Under the pieces are notes generated by a model, which was given only the letters and a program-made list of their open reading frames with translations, had not been told where the DNA came from and ran no database searches. From NCBI GenBank assembly GCA_016709765.1, contig JADJMD010000013.1, positions 1,308,995 to 1,372,994 of the forward strand: a stretch of 64,000 nucleotides of DNA, written 5' to 3'. The translations under genes and the position numbers were made by a program. Position 1 is the first letter of the stretch, and each line of letters opens with the position of its first letter. The DNA comes from Ignavibacteriales bacterium. Its GTDB lineage: Bacteria > Bacteroidota > Ignavibacteria > Ignavibacteriales > Ignavibacteriaceae. Shown here in pieces: positions 37,423 through 47,037 of the stretch.

Positions 37423-37569
37423 TTAGTGCTTCCTAACCATTCTTAGCATTTTAATATTGATAACAAGAAATCTAAAAAACTGCCAAATTAAGTTAGTTCT
37501 CATTCCTTTTGTAAATCCTGTTGGCACAGGCGGATAATAATTTTGTTCGTAAGGTTTTCTTTCATTCAT
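37423..37569 (-). CDS. 48-residue basic protein next to sulfide:quinone oxidoreductase
   Basis: A short frame starts at the ATG at 37569, with AGGA seven bases upstream, and ends with TAA at 37423. The product begins MNERKPYEQNYYPPVPTGFT and ends with an FFRFLVINIKMLRMVRKH-type amphipathic or membrane-associating segment. It starts 33 bases after the stop of the sulfide:quinone oxidoreductase gene on the same strand. Good start context, a protein-like composition and the tight neighbour spacing support a real gene. The Tyr/Pro-rich N-terminus and hydrophobic/basic C-terminus suggest a small membrane-associated partner. The function is unknown. Confidence 0.65.
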   Translation of the reverse strand: MNERKPYEQNYYPPVPTGFTKGMRTNLIWQFFRFLVINIKMLRMVRKH

Positions 37570-37602
37570 AATAAATCCTAAAAATTTATTTTCAACTATT
37601 TT

Positions 37603-39060
37603 TTATTCAGGGACAACTTGCCAAAATGGGTTTGCCTTTGCTTTATAGATAAACGCATGATGCAAAAAATGCTTAATCCAATGTCCAGCAAGTCCAATTT
37701 CACCAGAAGTATACTTTAGCTCTCTTCCGGTATCTGGATATTTCTTAAAGTCAGGAATAATCGGAAACATAGTCATTGATACAGCGGTTCCATTAAAAAA
37801 TCCCGCGCCAGCAGATGCAATGCAGGCTGCACCCATATTTGCAAGCGATGCTTTTCTTTCCGGTTGATTTGATTTTCCATTAATCATGTCAACAATATTT
37901 AAAGCAACCTGCCTTGCCATAACGCCTGATGGCATTCCAGTTCTTGGCGGAGTTGGAAAAATAGGTGTTCCGTTCGGGCTTGTCATCGGCTTTGAAATTG
38001 AATGAGGGGGAGCGAAAGCAATTCCAACTGCAAAAATATTTTTGAACTTTGGCGTTTGATAAGTTGAAGGCCAATCTGCAGGGCTCCAATCATCATAAGA
38101 CTTTTTTGAATAATCTCCATCAACAATCATAAATCCATTTGGCGCAAACAAATCTGAAGTAATTTCTTCGCCTGACTTATTAAATGCTTTCATTCCAACA
38201 CCAGAAAATGGAGGAAGTAACATTGCAAAATCAAAATCAAGAGTTTTTTCTTCACCTGCAAGATTTTCATAAATTAATTTATTTTTCTCAACTTCTTTTA
38301 CATGCGCACGAGTTATCCAATTAATTCCTCTTTCTGTGTAAAGAGATTCTGTAAAAACTCTTGAGTGCGTAACATAACCACCACGAGAAATATGCATTCC
38401 GCCAATACCAAAATCACCTAGCTCTTGTTCATTTGATATCCAAACTATGTTTGCTTTATCTCTCACATTTCTTCTTCTAAGTTCATATTCAACATTAAAC
38501 AGATATTCAAATGCAGCCCCCTGACAAGTGCAGTTCCCATGTCCTGTTCCAATTACAATTGTTTTCTTTGCCCCTTTTTTCATTTGTTCTGTAAGTTCGT
38601 CCAGAGCTTTTGATGTTTGAGCGGCATGATCAAATGTGCAAACAGAATAACTATTAAGATGTGGACCTAATCCTTTAGTGGCTTCAAATTTTAATTTTGG
38701 TCCTGTTGCATTGATAAGATAATCGTAAGTAATTTTTTCTTTCTTACCAACTTTTTCTGGATTAGTATATTCGATAGTTACGTAATGATTTGATGAACTG
38801 GCATCACCCTCGGGATGAATACTTAAAGCTTTTGCTTGATGAAACGTTATTCCAGTTTTTTTATAAACAGGTGCTAATGGAAAAGTAACCTGTTCCGGTT
38901 TCATCTTTCCAACTCCAACCCAAATGTTAGAAGGAATCCAATTCCATTTACTGTTAGGTGAGACAACAACAACTTCGTGTTTGCTGCCAAGTTTGTTTTT
39001 TGCATGAAGGGCTGCGGTTTGTCCTGCAATGCCAGCACCAAGTATAAGTAAGCGAGCCAT
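37603..39060 (-). CDS. sqr: FAD-dependent sulfide:quinone oxidoreductase
   Basis: This 485-residue flavoprotein starts with the dinucleotide-binding motif LLILGAGIAGQTAALHAK. It continues with the SQR-like WNWIPSNIWVGVGKMKPEQV, and ATGPKL at the second FAD contact. Redox Cys candidates are in GHGNCTCQGAAFE and in MGAACIASAGAG, and FAVGIAFAPP contributes to the FAD/quinone side. The C-terminal part is amphipathic, consistent with membrane association. SQR oxidises sulfide and passes electrons to the quinone pool. It is followed by a 48-residue companion gene. Other FAD/NAD disulfide-type oxidoreductases such as flavocytochrome c subunits are less likely. Confidence 0.85.
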   Translation of the reverse strand: MARLLILGAGIAGQTAALHAKNKLGSKHEVVVVSPNSKWNWIPSNIWVGVGKMKPEQVTFPLAPVYKKTGITFHQAKALSIHPEGDASSSNHYVTIEYTNPEKVGKKEKITYDYLINATGPKLKFEATKGLGPHLNSYSVCTFDHAAQTSKALDELTEQMKKGAKKTIVIGTGHGNCTCQGAAFEYLFNVEYELRRRNVRDKANIVWISNEQELGDFGIGGMHISRGGYVTHSRVFTESLYTERGINWITRAHVKEVEKNKLIYENLAGEEKTLDFDFAMLLPPFSGVGMKAFNKSGEEITSDLFAPNGFMIVDGDYSKKSYDDWSPADWPSTYQTPKFKNIFAVGIAFAPPHSISKPMTSPNGTPIFPTPPRTGMPSGVMARQVALNIVDMINGKSNQPERKASLANMGAACIASAGAGFFNGTAVSMTMFPIIPDFKKYPDTGRELKYTSGEIGLAGHWIKHFLHHAFIYKAKANPFWQVVPE

Positions 39061-39204
39061 TGTTCCTCCTAAGATTAGTTTTTTTAGGAACTAAAAACAA
39101 TTATGGTATTAACTTAATTAATAGTTGGATAAAAAGTTGAGGATCAGAAAATTTATTTTTTATTCTTGAATCTATTTGATGAGTAAAGAACCTAAGTGCG
39201 CCCA

Positions 39205-40068
39205 CTATTTCCAAACGTATTTATTATCAAAGCTTAAATTTATAACATCTTTAATGGCTAATTTATCGCCGACTGATAATTCATCGTACGTTAATTCGGG
39301 AATGTGGTTTGGTGAAATGTATGGATACATTAAATCTTTTTCGCGATCACTATGCCCAAGTCCAAGAGCGTGCCCAAACTCGTGAACGATAGTAGCTTTA
39401 ATTTCTCCAGCGGAAATTTTTTCATTGCCGTTTTTTATTAAACTGATTTGAATTTTAGAAAACTCTATTTGTTTGTTTTTATTAGAGTCGTAATCAGTTA
39501 ACCCAAGGTAATTTTCTTCGTACTTGTCACCAAGGTTTTCTACAAATATTACGGCGATATCTGCATCATCAATTGATTTAACAAACTTGTATTGAATTCG
39601 ATCATCGGCTTTGCGCCAAACATCCATTGCGTATTTTACATAATCTTTATAATCAGATTTATAGTAGAGCGATGAAGATTCCTTTACAAAAATCTTTAAT
39701 GGAAAACTAGACTCATCCCAATGTTTCCCATCCCACAAACTGTTCTTTGATTTCTCAATTCTGAAATAATTTTCTGAAAAATTATTTTCATTTACGCGGG
39801 TTGTTTTTTCTCTGCGAGTGTATCCATTAAAATCTTTTTTAATATTTTTTTCATCATTACCAGAATTATATTTATAGTTTTGATTGCTAAAATCAACACC
39901 ATTTGCCGAGCTTTTTAAGGATGAACTTTTTTGATAAGTGATATATTTTGTTTGATTAGATTTTTTTGCGCTGTTGGATTTTGCTTGGGCAGATGCAACA
40001 TTAATTTGCGATGAACTGAGGATAGCAATGACAAAAACAGTAGAAAAAATCTTAAAAAATCTATTCAT
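39205..40068 (-). CDS. Secreted matrixin-like (M10) zinc metalloprotease
   Basis: This 287-residue protein has a signal peptide (1-27, ending NVASAQA) and a low-complexity linker. The metzincin zinc site is TIVHEFGHALGLGHSD (three His plus Glu), followed by the Met-turn region DLMYPYIS. The upstream FPLKIFVKESS...YAMDVWRKADDRIQYKFV segment is typical of matrixin folds. It lacks the T9SS C-terminal module seen on other secreted proteins here, so it probably stays in the periplasm or leaves by another route. Confidence 0.85.
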   Translation of the reverse strand: MNRFFKIFSTVFVIAILSSSQINVASAQAKSNSAKKSNQTKYITYQKSSSLKSSANGVDFSNQNYKYNSGNDEKNIKKDFNGYTRREKTTRVNENNFSENYFRIEKSKNSLWDGKHWDESSFPLKIFVKESSSLYYKSDYKDYVKYAMDVWRKADDRIQYKFVKSIDDADIAVIFVENLGDKYEENYLGLTDYDSNKNKQIEFSKIQISLIKNGNEKISAGEIKATIVHEFGHALGLGHSDREKDLMYPYISPNHIPELTYDELSVGDKLAIKDVINLSFDNKYVWK

Positions 40069-40241
40069 AAATAACTCTGTTCTAGAATAACTCTATATTT
40101 AATATTTATTAAATGATAAGAAATATCAATTACTATTCCAACTGGCTAATGCTGAAAAGCCATCAAAATCAAAGCTTTTTATGTTAAATATGTCTTTAAA
40201 TAAATCAACAATTGGCTAAAAATCTATAATGATATACCATA

Positions 40242-41588
40242 TTAGTGATATTGGTTTGTGCTTCCGCCAATAAACTCACGCAAAACACTATCTCCGGGAA
40301 CAGAAGATTCATCTGCAACGGGGGTGATTGTTTTTAAAACATTATAAACTCGTTCAGATCTTTCAAATGCATCAGCTTTAAGAGGATCGTCATTGTATTT
40401 TTCTTTCCATTCTTCAAAAAGCTTAAGCATTCTGTTTGCATAGATTGGAACTTCGTACGGCATCCCGCTGCTGATTACAAAATCTGCCGTGTTTGAATAT
40501 GGGATTATATTTCTTAGTTCGCTACCACGCACATAATGCCAATGCTCTAAAGTCTGCTGTGGTTTGTAAGCACGAAAAACTGAATCACGTAACATTCTGC
40601 GAATAAGTCTTAAGTCTGTCCAGCGAATATATCTTCCATCTTTACCTTTCATTTGTAAAAGCGGCTCAAGATATAGTTTAAACTTTACATCAATTGAGAT
40701 GTCCTTACTGAAAGCTGGATAAAGTCCGTGTAAACTATCAATTAAAAGTAATTCATCATTTGCAAGTTTCATTGGGGTTGCATTTAATTTACGTGTTCCT
40801 GTTTTAAAATCATAAAACGGAACCATCACTTCTTCGCCGTTGCTTAATTTAACAAGATGTTCGTTTATTAATTCTAAATCTAATGCTTGCGGAGTTTCAA
40901 AATCATAATCACCAAATTCATCTTTTGGATGAAACTCTAAATCGAAAAAGTAGTGATCAACATTTAACGCTTTAAACTTGAATCCTTTTTTAATTAATTT
41001 TTGCTCAAGCTTAATTGTTGTTGTCGTTTTACCTGAAGAAGATGGTCCGCTGATCATAACCATTCTAAGGTTGTCAAGTCGTTCAATAATTAGATTTGCT
41101 GCTACTTCAACATCATCTTCATAAAGTGCTTCAGATTCGTGTACGATGTGTGGAAAATCTCCCTTTGAAATTCGCTCATTCAAATGATCAACCGTATGAA
41201 GATTGTGAGAAACTGCCCAATCTAAATTACGCCATATTTTTTGCCATGGAACATTTTCATTTATCTTTGATGCATATCGACCTTCGGCATCTCTTCTATT
41301 AGCGGCTTCTTCCCGGTAGATAATATATTCTTTTGCAACTTTTGCGTGTCCATTTTCAATTAAAACTTTTTCAACAACATCCTGTACATCTTCAATATGG
41401 GGCGTAGTTCCTTCGGGAAAATTTTTATTTAATATTTCAACAACTTGTTCAGACAATTTTTGAGCAGTGGATTTATCTCTCCCACCAACGGCAACTGCTG
41501 CGCGGTAAATAGCATTTGCAATACGTTCTTGGTTGAATGGAACAACAGCTCCGGTTCTTTTAATTACATTTTTAATATGGGTTTTCAT
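40242..41588 (-). CDS. ATP-cone domain fused to uridine-kinase-like P-loop kinase
   Basis: This 448-residue protein begins with an ATP-cone (about 6-97: KRTGAVVPFNQERIANAIYRAA...VLIENGHAKVAKEYIIYRE), the allosteric nucleotide sensor best known from ribonucleotide reductases. After a linker comes a phosphoribulokinase/uridine-kinase domain: Walker A GPSSSGKTTTT (about 180-190), LNVDHYFFDLEFHP, and PFYDFKTGTR. It probably phosphorylates uridine/cytidine or a related sugar compound with nucleotide feedback. The fusion is found in other bacteria annotated as uridine kinase. It is monocistronic. Confidence 0.85.
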   Translation of the reverse strand: MKTHIKNVIKRTGAVVPFNQERIANAIYRAAVAVGGRDKSTAQKLSEQVVEILNKNFPEGTTPHIEDVQDVVEKVLIENGHAKVAKEYIIYREEAANRRDAEGRYASKINENVPWQKIWRNLDWAVSHNLHTVDHLNERISKGDFPHIVHESEALYEDDVEVAANLIIERLDNLRMVMISGPSSSGKTTTTIKLEQKLIKKGFKFKALNVDHYFFDLEFHPKDEFGDYDFETPQALDLELINEHLVKLSNGEEVMVPFYDFKTGTRKLNATPMKLANDELLLIDSLHGLYPAFSKDISIDVKFKLYLEPLLQMKGKDGRYIRWTDLRLIRRMLRDSVFRAYKPQQTLEHWHYVRGSELRNIIPYSNTADFVISSGMPYEVPIYANRMLKLFEEWKEKYNDDPLKADAFERSERVYNVLKTITPVADESSVPGDSVLREFIGGSTNQYH

Positions 41589-41689
41589 TATTGCTCCTTT
41601 TAGAAAGAATTTTTATACGCCGCTATTAATTTATAAAATAAGATTGATTGGAACACTTAATGCGGAAAGAATTATCAAATGAAAAGTAT

Positions 41690-41726
41690 TAAAAATAAAA
41701 AACCCAATTAACAACTAATCGGGTTT
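41690..41726 (-). terminator. Rho-independent terminator after the FG-GAP protein gene
   Basis: On the minus strand AACCCGATTA pairs with TAATTGGGTT (one G.T pair; arms 41716-41725 and 41701-41710), followed by TTTTTTATTTTT. It lies 27 bases beyond the stop at 41753. Confidence 0.75.
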
Positions 41727-41752
41727 TTTACTATTCTAATATTTAGAAAAAC

Positions 41753-43825
41753 TTATTTCAGATAAACCATTTTAATCTTTTGAGAGTTTACTTCTCCTGT
41801 AGTGATTGAAGTAGTATTTAATAGAGCAAAATAAATTCCTGAAGATAAATTAGATGCATTAAATAATTTTGTATGATTTCCTTCTGACTGAACTTCATTA
41901 AAAAGCTCAGCAACAACTTCACCAAGAATATTTACAACACTTAACCGCACGGTGCTTTGTTCCGGAATATTATACTTTATTATTGTTGAGGGGTTGAAAG
42001 GATTAGGATAATTTTGTTCGAGTACAAAATCATTTACAACCGCACCAACATTTACAGTTATATTACCTGCAATTGTTCTTGTTCCATCAAAATCAATTTG
42101 CTCTAATCTGTAATTATATTTTCCGGCAGATAAATTTTGATCTGTAATTGAGTAAACCTGTTTTTCTGTTGTTGTACCATTGCCATCAACAAACGCAATC
42201 TTTTTCCAATTATCATCATCAAAATTTGAGCGAAGAATTTCAAAACCCAGGTTGTTCAATTCGGTAGCAGTAATCCAATTTAATGTTACATTATTATCAG
42301 ATACTGATGACGTGAAAGATTCAAGTTCTACCGGAACGGTTGTGGGATCAACATAAATGCCTGTATGCTGCGGATTGAACTGGTACATAGCATTTACAAT
42401 TTTTGTTGGATTGTAAGGCAGTCCGGTATTCCAAACGTATAGAAATACTTGCTTATTGTTTATATCGAAATTAAAACTTCCGCCAACCATATCAAGTGTG
42501 CCATCATTATTTAAATCTCCTAAAAGCGGCTGTTGAAAACTTGTGTTCTGCATTAATTCAAGTGGCCAGCCCGTTACTTGAGTCCCATCCATATTTAATG
42601 CACGATATCTACCCAATCCACTTTCTGTAACATTTTCATCAAATATTATTTCAAGCTCATTGTCGTTATCAATATCTGCAACAGTAATTTGATTTGCTGA
42701 TCCATGATATGGTCCCATTGGAAAATTACTAACTAAACTTCCATCAACATTATAAGCAAATACGGAAAAAGAGGGTGTTGGTGATGATCCGTATTCTCCG
42801 ATAACTACTTCAAGTTGAGAATCTCCATCAATATCTGCAACAATAGGAGCACCGTAAATCCAGTTGGGAACAAACTTTGGCCAGCCGGGCAAACTTGTGC
42901 CATCATATTTAACCGCATAAGTAATTCCTCCGGAATCAGTTGCGGAAGAGTGTGAGCAAAAAAGAATTTCTTTTTTACCATCTCCTGTTAGATCGGCAAG
43001 TACAGGTGCAGAATAAGAGTTTGATCCAACAAGTGAGTCTACAATCGCATATGGAAATCCAGGTAGTATTTGCCCATCTTTGTTCCAAACGTATAAAAGA
43101 TTTCGTGATTCCATTACAACATCCATAACTCCGTCATTATTTACATCACCGGCAGATGCAGATGAGCCAACATATCTATCCATTGGTATGGGCCAACCGG
43201 GATAAACAGTTCCATCGCCTTTGTAGACATAAGCCCACCCGGTTCTTGTTCCCAGTATTATCTCCATCGAACCATTACCATCTAAATCCGAAAGCGTAGC
43301 GCTCATTGGATATTTACCAACATTAACAGGAAATCCGGTAACAACTGAACCGTCTTTTTCAAATGCTTGAATATGACCACCAAGCGGTCCGCCGATTCCT
43401 GCAACAATTTCCCCTTGCCCGTCATTATCAATATCTCCAAAAGAGACCGTCCATACAGCTTCATAATATTGGGTGAAAGTTTTTGGCCAGCCGGTAACAG
43501 CGCTGCCATCTAAATTAACTGCATACAAAGTTTCTCCTGCGCCAAAAAGAATTTCCATTTCAGGATCGCTATCAAGATTACAATAAATAGACCCTGTTTT
43601 TGGTGCGATAACAGAGTATAGCCCCTGCTGTGGAAAACCTGTATAAACTGTAAACCCGGGATCATACATTTTGCTGTAAGTGTTTGATTCAACCATTATA
43701 TCTGAAGTTAACGCAAGATCATCAAGATCTGCGACAAAACTTGATCTTGTTTGTGCTGAGTTTGAAATGTTTAATAGAGAGATTAAAACTGAAAGGGTAG
43801 TAACAAGTAAGTAAATTCGTTTCAT
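41753..43825 (-). CDS. Secreted FG-GAP/VCBS-repeat protein with T9SS sorting domain
   Basis: This is a 690-residue protein from the ATG at 43825 (AAGGTGA upstream); a frame to 43906 would add residues before the signal peptide. The signal peptide MKRIYLLVTTLSVLISLLN is followed by a run of beta-propeller repeats with Ca-binding-like DxDGDGxxE loops (DIDNDGQGEIVAG, DLDGNGSMEIILG, DVNNDGVMDVVME, DLTGDGKKEILFC and others), each ending GTxxxGWP-type strands. After residue about 490 comes VELESFTSSVSDNNVTLNWITATELNN, then EQNYPNPFNPST and the terminal KMVYLK. It is predicted to be exported and anchored by the type IX system. Binding of a polymer or surface ligand is plausible but unproven. Confidence 0.87.
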   Translation of the reverse strand: MKRIYLLVTTLSVLISLLNISNSAQTRSSFVADLDDLALTSDIMVESNTYSKMYDPGFTVYTGFPQQGLYSVIAPKTGSIYCNLDSDPEMEILFGAGETLYAVNLDGSAVTGWPKTFTQYYEAVWTVSFGDIDNDGQGEIVAGIGGPLGGHIQAFEKDGSVVTGFPVNVGKYPMSATLSDLDGNGSMEIILGTRTGWAYVYKGDGTVYPGWPIPMDRYVGSSASAGDVNNDGVMDVVMESRNLLYVWNKDGQILPGFPYAIVDSLVGSNSYSAPVLADLTGDGKKEILFCSHSSATDSGGITYAVKYDGTSLPGWPKFVPNWIYGAPIVADIDGDSQLEVVIGEYGSSPTPSFSVFAYNVDGSLVSNFPMGPYHGSANQITVADIDNDNELEIIFDENVTESGLGRYRALNMDGTQVTGWPLELMQNTSFQQPLLGDLNNDGTLDMVGGSFNFDINNKQVFLYVWNTGLPYNPTKIVNAMYQFNPQHTGIYVDPTTVPVELESFTSSVSDNNVTLNWITATELNNLGFEILRSNFDDDNWKKIAFVDGNGTTTEKQVYSITDQNLSAGKYNYRLEQIDFDGTRTIAGNITVNVGAVVNDFVLEQNYPNPFNPSTIIKYNIPEQSTVRLSVVNILGEVVAELFNEVQSEGNHTKLFNASNLSSGIYFALLNTTSITTGEVNSQKIKMVYLK

Positions 43826-44063
43826 AATTTCACCTTTTGTTAAATGAGTGTTTAGTGATGAAGCATCTTTTATCTTTAAGTTTCGTGTTATTATTTCAAT
43901 TTGCAAATAAAAATAGTTAATTAATTATTATATATGAATTATATTTATCAACTCTTGATTGTTTTAAATAAATTTGAATTAACAAATATAAATTAAAATT
44001 GTTCAGACAATTAATAATGATTAATTTCTGTTACCATTTATTTACAAAAAACCGGAGCTTACG

Positions 44064-45878
44064 ATGAAACATTTTTTTATACTTTTTGCAATGCTTTCTT
44101 TTCAAATTTTTGCTCAATACACAACCCCTAATACAGGTGTAAACTGGAATCTTGATGATCTTGTTACAAACTCCGGTGGAGTTGTGGCGGGCACCTTTCC
44201 CAATTATGCTATTAATAATAAAATCACTGTTGCTGTAAATGATCGAGTTTATATTAATCCTGGAACAACCGTTTTATTTTCAGGTTCAACTAGTGGGTTT
44301 GATGTTAATGGAAAGTTCTTAGCAGTTGGAACACCTACAGATCCAATCATCTTTTCTTCGTTAAATCAAGATTCAACAGGTGCAGCTTACAATGGTTTTT
44401 ATTTTCTTGATTCTTCCGTTGATACGGCTTGCATAATCAGTTATGCCAGAATTGAATATGCTTATTACGGCTTAAGATGTTCGGGTGCAAGCCCTACACT
44501 ATCAAATTCATATTTATGGAAGTGTAGAAGAAGTGTTTATCTTCAGAGCGGCTCAAACCCTGTAGTATCTCATAACAAAGTAGAAAGGACTTATGAGTAT
44601 GGAATTTATGTAACCACAGGAAGCTCTCCATTAATTGAATGGAATGAATTGGTTAATAACAATACGCAAAACACAAGTCCAAAAAATCAAATTTCGATTG
44701 GAACTCAAGGAGACAATTCACCAACAATTTTGCACAACACAATTCATGGTGGTATGTTTAATAAAACAGGTGGAATTAGTATTTCAACATTACTTGGTGG
44801 GTCCGCTTCTTCATCAGTAATTGCCTATAATGAAATTTATAATAACAGCTATGGAATAGCGATGACAGGCAGCTATCCAATAACATGTTATGTACATGAT
44901 AATTTGATTTACAACAACAATATTAATCCAGATATAATGGTAGCCGGAAGTGGAATAAATACATATGGTACTGCTGTAGTTGCTCCGATTATAGCCCGAA
45001 ATACTATTTATGGAAACTGGTGGGGAATAACAATTCAAGTTGGAATTTCCGGACAGCCTGGTGCAAATCCAAATCTTGGGAATATTGAAAATGCAGATAC
45101 AACTGATGATGGGTTAAACATTATATATGGAAATATTCAAGGCGCAAATGTTTATGATCTTTATAATAACACACTTGATCCGATTTATGCACAGAACAAT
45201 GATTGGCGAGTTTACGACTCAACATTAATTGAGGAACATATTTATCATGGTGTTGATAGCTCAGCACTAGGAATTGTTAAATTTGTACCGTTCTCTGCAC
45301 AAATTCCAGTTGAGTTAACTTCTTTTGTGGCTAATGTTGTTTATGGAAATGTCACTCTAAATTGGACTACTGCAACTGAGTTAAATAATTCTGGATTTGA
45401 AATTGAAAGGATGGCAAACGTTAATAGTCAAATGCCAAATGCTTGGGAAAAGATTGGATTTATTACAGGCAACGGAACTTCAACTGAAGTACATACTTAT
45501 TCTTTCTTTGATAAAAATCCTGTTGAAGGAAAATCTAATTACAGATTAAAACAAATTGATTTTGATGGTTCGTTTGAATACTCAAACATTATCGAGGTTG
45601 ATTTTACTTTACCAATAGTATTTTCACTTGAGCAGAATTATCCAAATCCATTTAATCCAACTACCAGTATCCGATATGCGATAAGCAGTATGAAAAATGT
45701 GCAATTAATAGTTTATAATGTTTTAGGAAAAGAAGTTGCAATGCTTGTTAATGAAGTAAAACCAGCGGGTATTTATGAGATTGACTTTAATGCAGCTTCA
45801 CTTGCCAGCGGAGTATATTTTTATAAACTGCAGGCTGGCAATTTTGTTGAAACAAAAAAAATGATTTTATTAAGATAG
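44064..45878 (+). CDS. Secreted right-handed beta-helix protein with T9SS sorting domain
   Basis: This 604-residue protein has a signal peptide (1-18, MLSFQIFAQ). A parallel beta-helix region follows (about 80-380), with repeated N-rich turns (RIEYAYYGLRCSGASPTLSNSYL, VYLQSGSNPVVSHNKV, PTILHNTIHGG). The C-terminal module starts at VELTSFVANVVYGNVTLNWTTATELNNSGFEIER, continues with LEQNYPNPFNPTTS and ends KKMILLR. Beta-helix repeats often belong to polysaccharide-acting proteins, but no catalytic residues can be assigned, so no activity is claimed. It is divergent from the FG-GAP protein gene. Confidence 0.85.
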   Translation: MKHFFILFAMLSFQIFAQYTTPNTGVNWNLDDLVTNSGGVVAGTFPNYAINNKITVAVNDRVYINPGTTVLFSGSTSGFDVNGKFLAVGTPTDPIIFSSLNQDSTGAAYNGFYFLDSSVDTACIISYARIEYAYYGLRCSGASPTLSNSYLWKCRRSVYLQSGSNPVVSHNKVERTYEYGIYVTTGSSPLIEWNELVNNNTQNTSPKNQISIGTQGDNSPTILHNTIHGGMFNKTGGISISTLLGGSASSSVIAYNEIYNNSYGIAMTGSYPITCYVHDNLIYNNNINPDIMVAGSGINTYGTAVVAPIIARNTIYGNWWGITIQVGISGQPGANPNLGNIENADTTDDGLNIIYGNIQGANVYDLYNNTLDPIYAQNNDWRVYDSTLIEEHIYHGVDSSALGIVKFVPFSAQIPVELTSFVANVVYGNVTLNWTTATELNNSGFEIERMANVNSQMPNAWEKIGFITGNGTSTEVHTYSFFDKNPVEGKSNYRLKQIDFDGSFEYSNIIEVDFTLPIVFSLEQNYPNPFNPTTSIRYAISSMKNVQLIVYNVLGKEVAMLVNEVKPAGIYEIDFNAASLASGVYFYKLQAGNFVETKKMILLR

Positions 45879-45889
45879 TTAAATCGTAT

Positions 45890-45921
45890 GGGCGAGTCAC
45901 GAACTCGCCCTTTATTTTTTT
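45890..45921 (+). terminator. Strong hairpin terminator after the beta-helix protein gene
   Basis: GGGCGAGT (45890-45897) and ACTCGCCC (45903-45910) form a perfect 8-base stem, followed by TTTATTTTTTTT. It lies between two convergent genes and may also act on the minus strand. Confidence 0.85.
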
Positions 45922-46607
45922 TACAAACCGAAACTTAAACCAGCAAGTAATCTAAATTCATACTTTGGGGCATTGATTGATTTTGCCGCATCCTGATAAG
46001 TAAACCCTTCTCTTCCGCTAACATCAGTTCCATCAGGATTATAGAAGGAATCGTGTCCGCCAACTTGAGCATCAAAGTAATAATCAAATCCACCTGCAAA
46101 AACAAAACTAAGAGTTGGACTGATACCAAAATATGTTTCTAAGCCGGCGCCCAAACCAAATTGAGATGTTGAAATATCAAAAAATTCATTACCGCCGATA
46201 AAATCAAAAGTAGAAGTGTGCATTGAGTATCGAGGTCCAACAGTCAAGTATGATTTTCGTATAGAAAAAAGATTTACTGGAAAAGCAAAATCTAATCTTA
46301 AATCTATCGAATGACCTGATTTATCAGGATCACCATTAGTGTTATCATTAATGAAAACTTTTCTTGCATCTAATGGATTGCCTGCATCACGAACATTATA
46401 TCCGGCACTAAATTTTATTGCCATCGGAATATCGTAAGAAAATTCTGAAATCATTCCTGAAAGATTTGCTCCAAAATTATCTGTATAGCCAACCATAACC
46501 CCAAATGAAAATTTTGGATTTGCTGCTAATGGCGGAGTTTTTTGAGCAGCTAATTCTGCGGTTATAAAAATAAACGCTACAAGAATTAAAAATATTTTTC
46601 GAAGCAT
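45921..46607 (-). CDS. Outer-membrane beta-barrel protein
   Basis: This 228-residue protein has a signal peptide (1-21, ITAELAAQ) and a series of alternating hydrophobic strands: KFSFGVMVGYTDNFGANL, IAIKFSAGYNVRD-like (MAIKFSAGYNVRD), SIDLRLDFAFPV, YLTVGPRYSMHTSTF, SQFGLGAGLETYFG, LSFVFAGGFDYYF and the terminal FRLLAGLSFGL. This is the pattern of small porin-like or OmpW/OMP_b-brl barrels. No specific family signature was recognised. The substrate is unknown. Confidence 0.72.
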   Translation of the reverse strand: MLRKIFLILVAFIFITAELAAQKTPPLAANPKFSFGVMVGYTDNFGANLSGMISEFSYDIPMAIKFSAGYNVRDAGNPLDARKVFINDNTNGDPDKSGHSIDLRLDFAFPVNLFSIRKSYLTVGPRYSMHTSTFDFIGGNEFFDISTSQFGLGAGLETYFGISPTLSFVFAGGFDYYFDAQVGGHDSFYNPDGTDVSGREGFTYQDAAKSINAPKYEFRLLAGLSFGL

Positions 46608-47037
46608 TTTGCCTCCTATGTTAGTTGATATTGTTTATGATTTTTTGCTATCTAGTTAGAGCCATAATTACAGCAATTTTTATACAATTATTTTGATTTT
46701 GAAAAATGATTTTTTGAGTTGTTTTGTAAAATGAGTAGTAAAGAATTACCTGCAGGAGGAATTTTTGGAATAAAATAATTTTACTCTATTAACTTTTAAC
46801 GACTAATTTGACGGGAAAATAATAGCTCGCCTTCTTCTGCTCCGCAACCTATCGCTATATCTCAGACCCTCAGCGCTAAGATATTGATAAAAGGTTTATT
46901 CAGTAACTCAACTAGATTTACCCGATGAGAAATTTCAAACTCAATTTAGTATATCATTGGGCAAATAACTTAATGGAATATTAAGCCCATTCTCTTTAAC
47001 TTAATAAAAATGATTTTACATTATTTAAAAGTGTATT
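46608..47037. other. Intergenic region between divergent barrel and arginase genes
   Basis: These 430 bases hold no convincing gene. The longest plus-strand frame with an ATG in the middle (from about 46731) is 15 codons. A patch at 46825-46880 is visibly more GC-rich than its surroundings, with a possible TATATCT/AGATAT hairpin at 46856-46884. It could be the remains of a dispersed element. No clear promoter consensus was found. Confidence 0.5.

Noticed and set aside
37603..39060. NADH dehydrogenase type II as the identity of the flavoprotein
   Set aside because: The paired cysteine segments and the WNWIPSN/VGVGKM region fit sulfide:quinone oxidoreductases better, and no second NADH-binding signature is as clear.
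43826..43906. 27-residue extension before the FG-GAP protein
   Set aside because: It would place the signal peptide in the interior. The ATG at 43825 has a ribosome site and begins a normal signal sequence.
46731..46778. 15-codon plus-strand frame in the long intergenic region before arginase
   Set aside because: It is too short, has no ribosome site, and has an uninformative composition.
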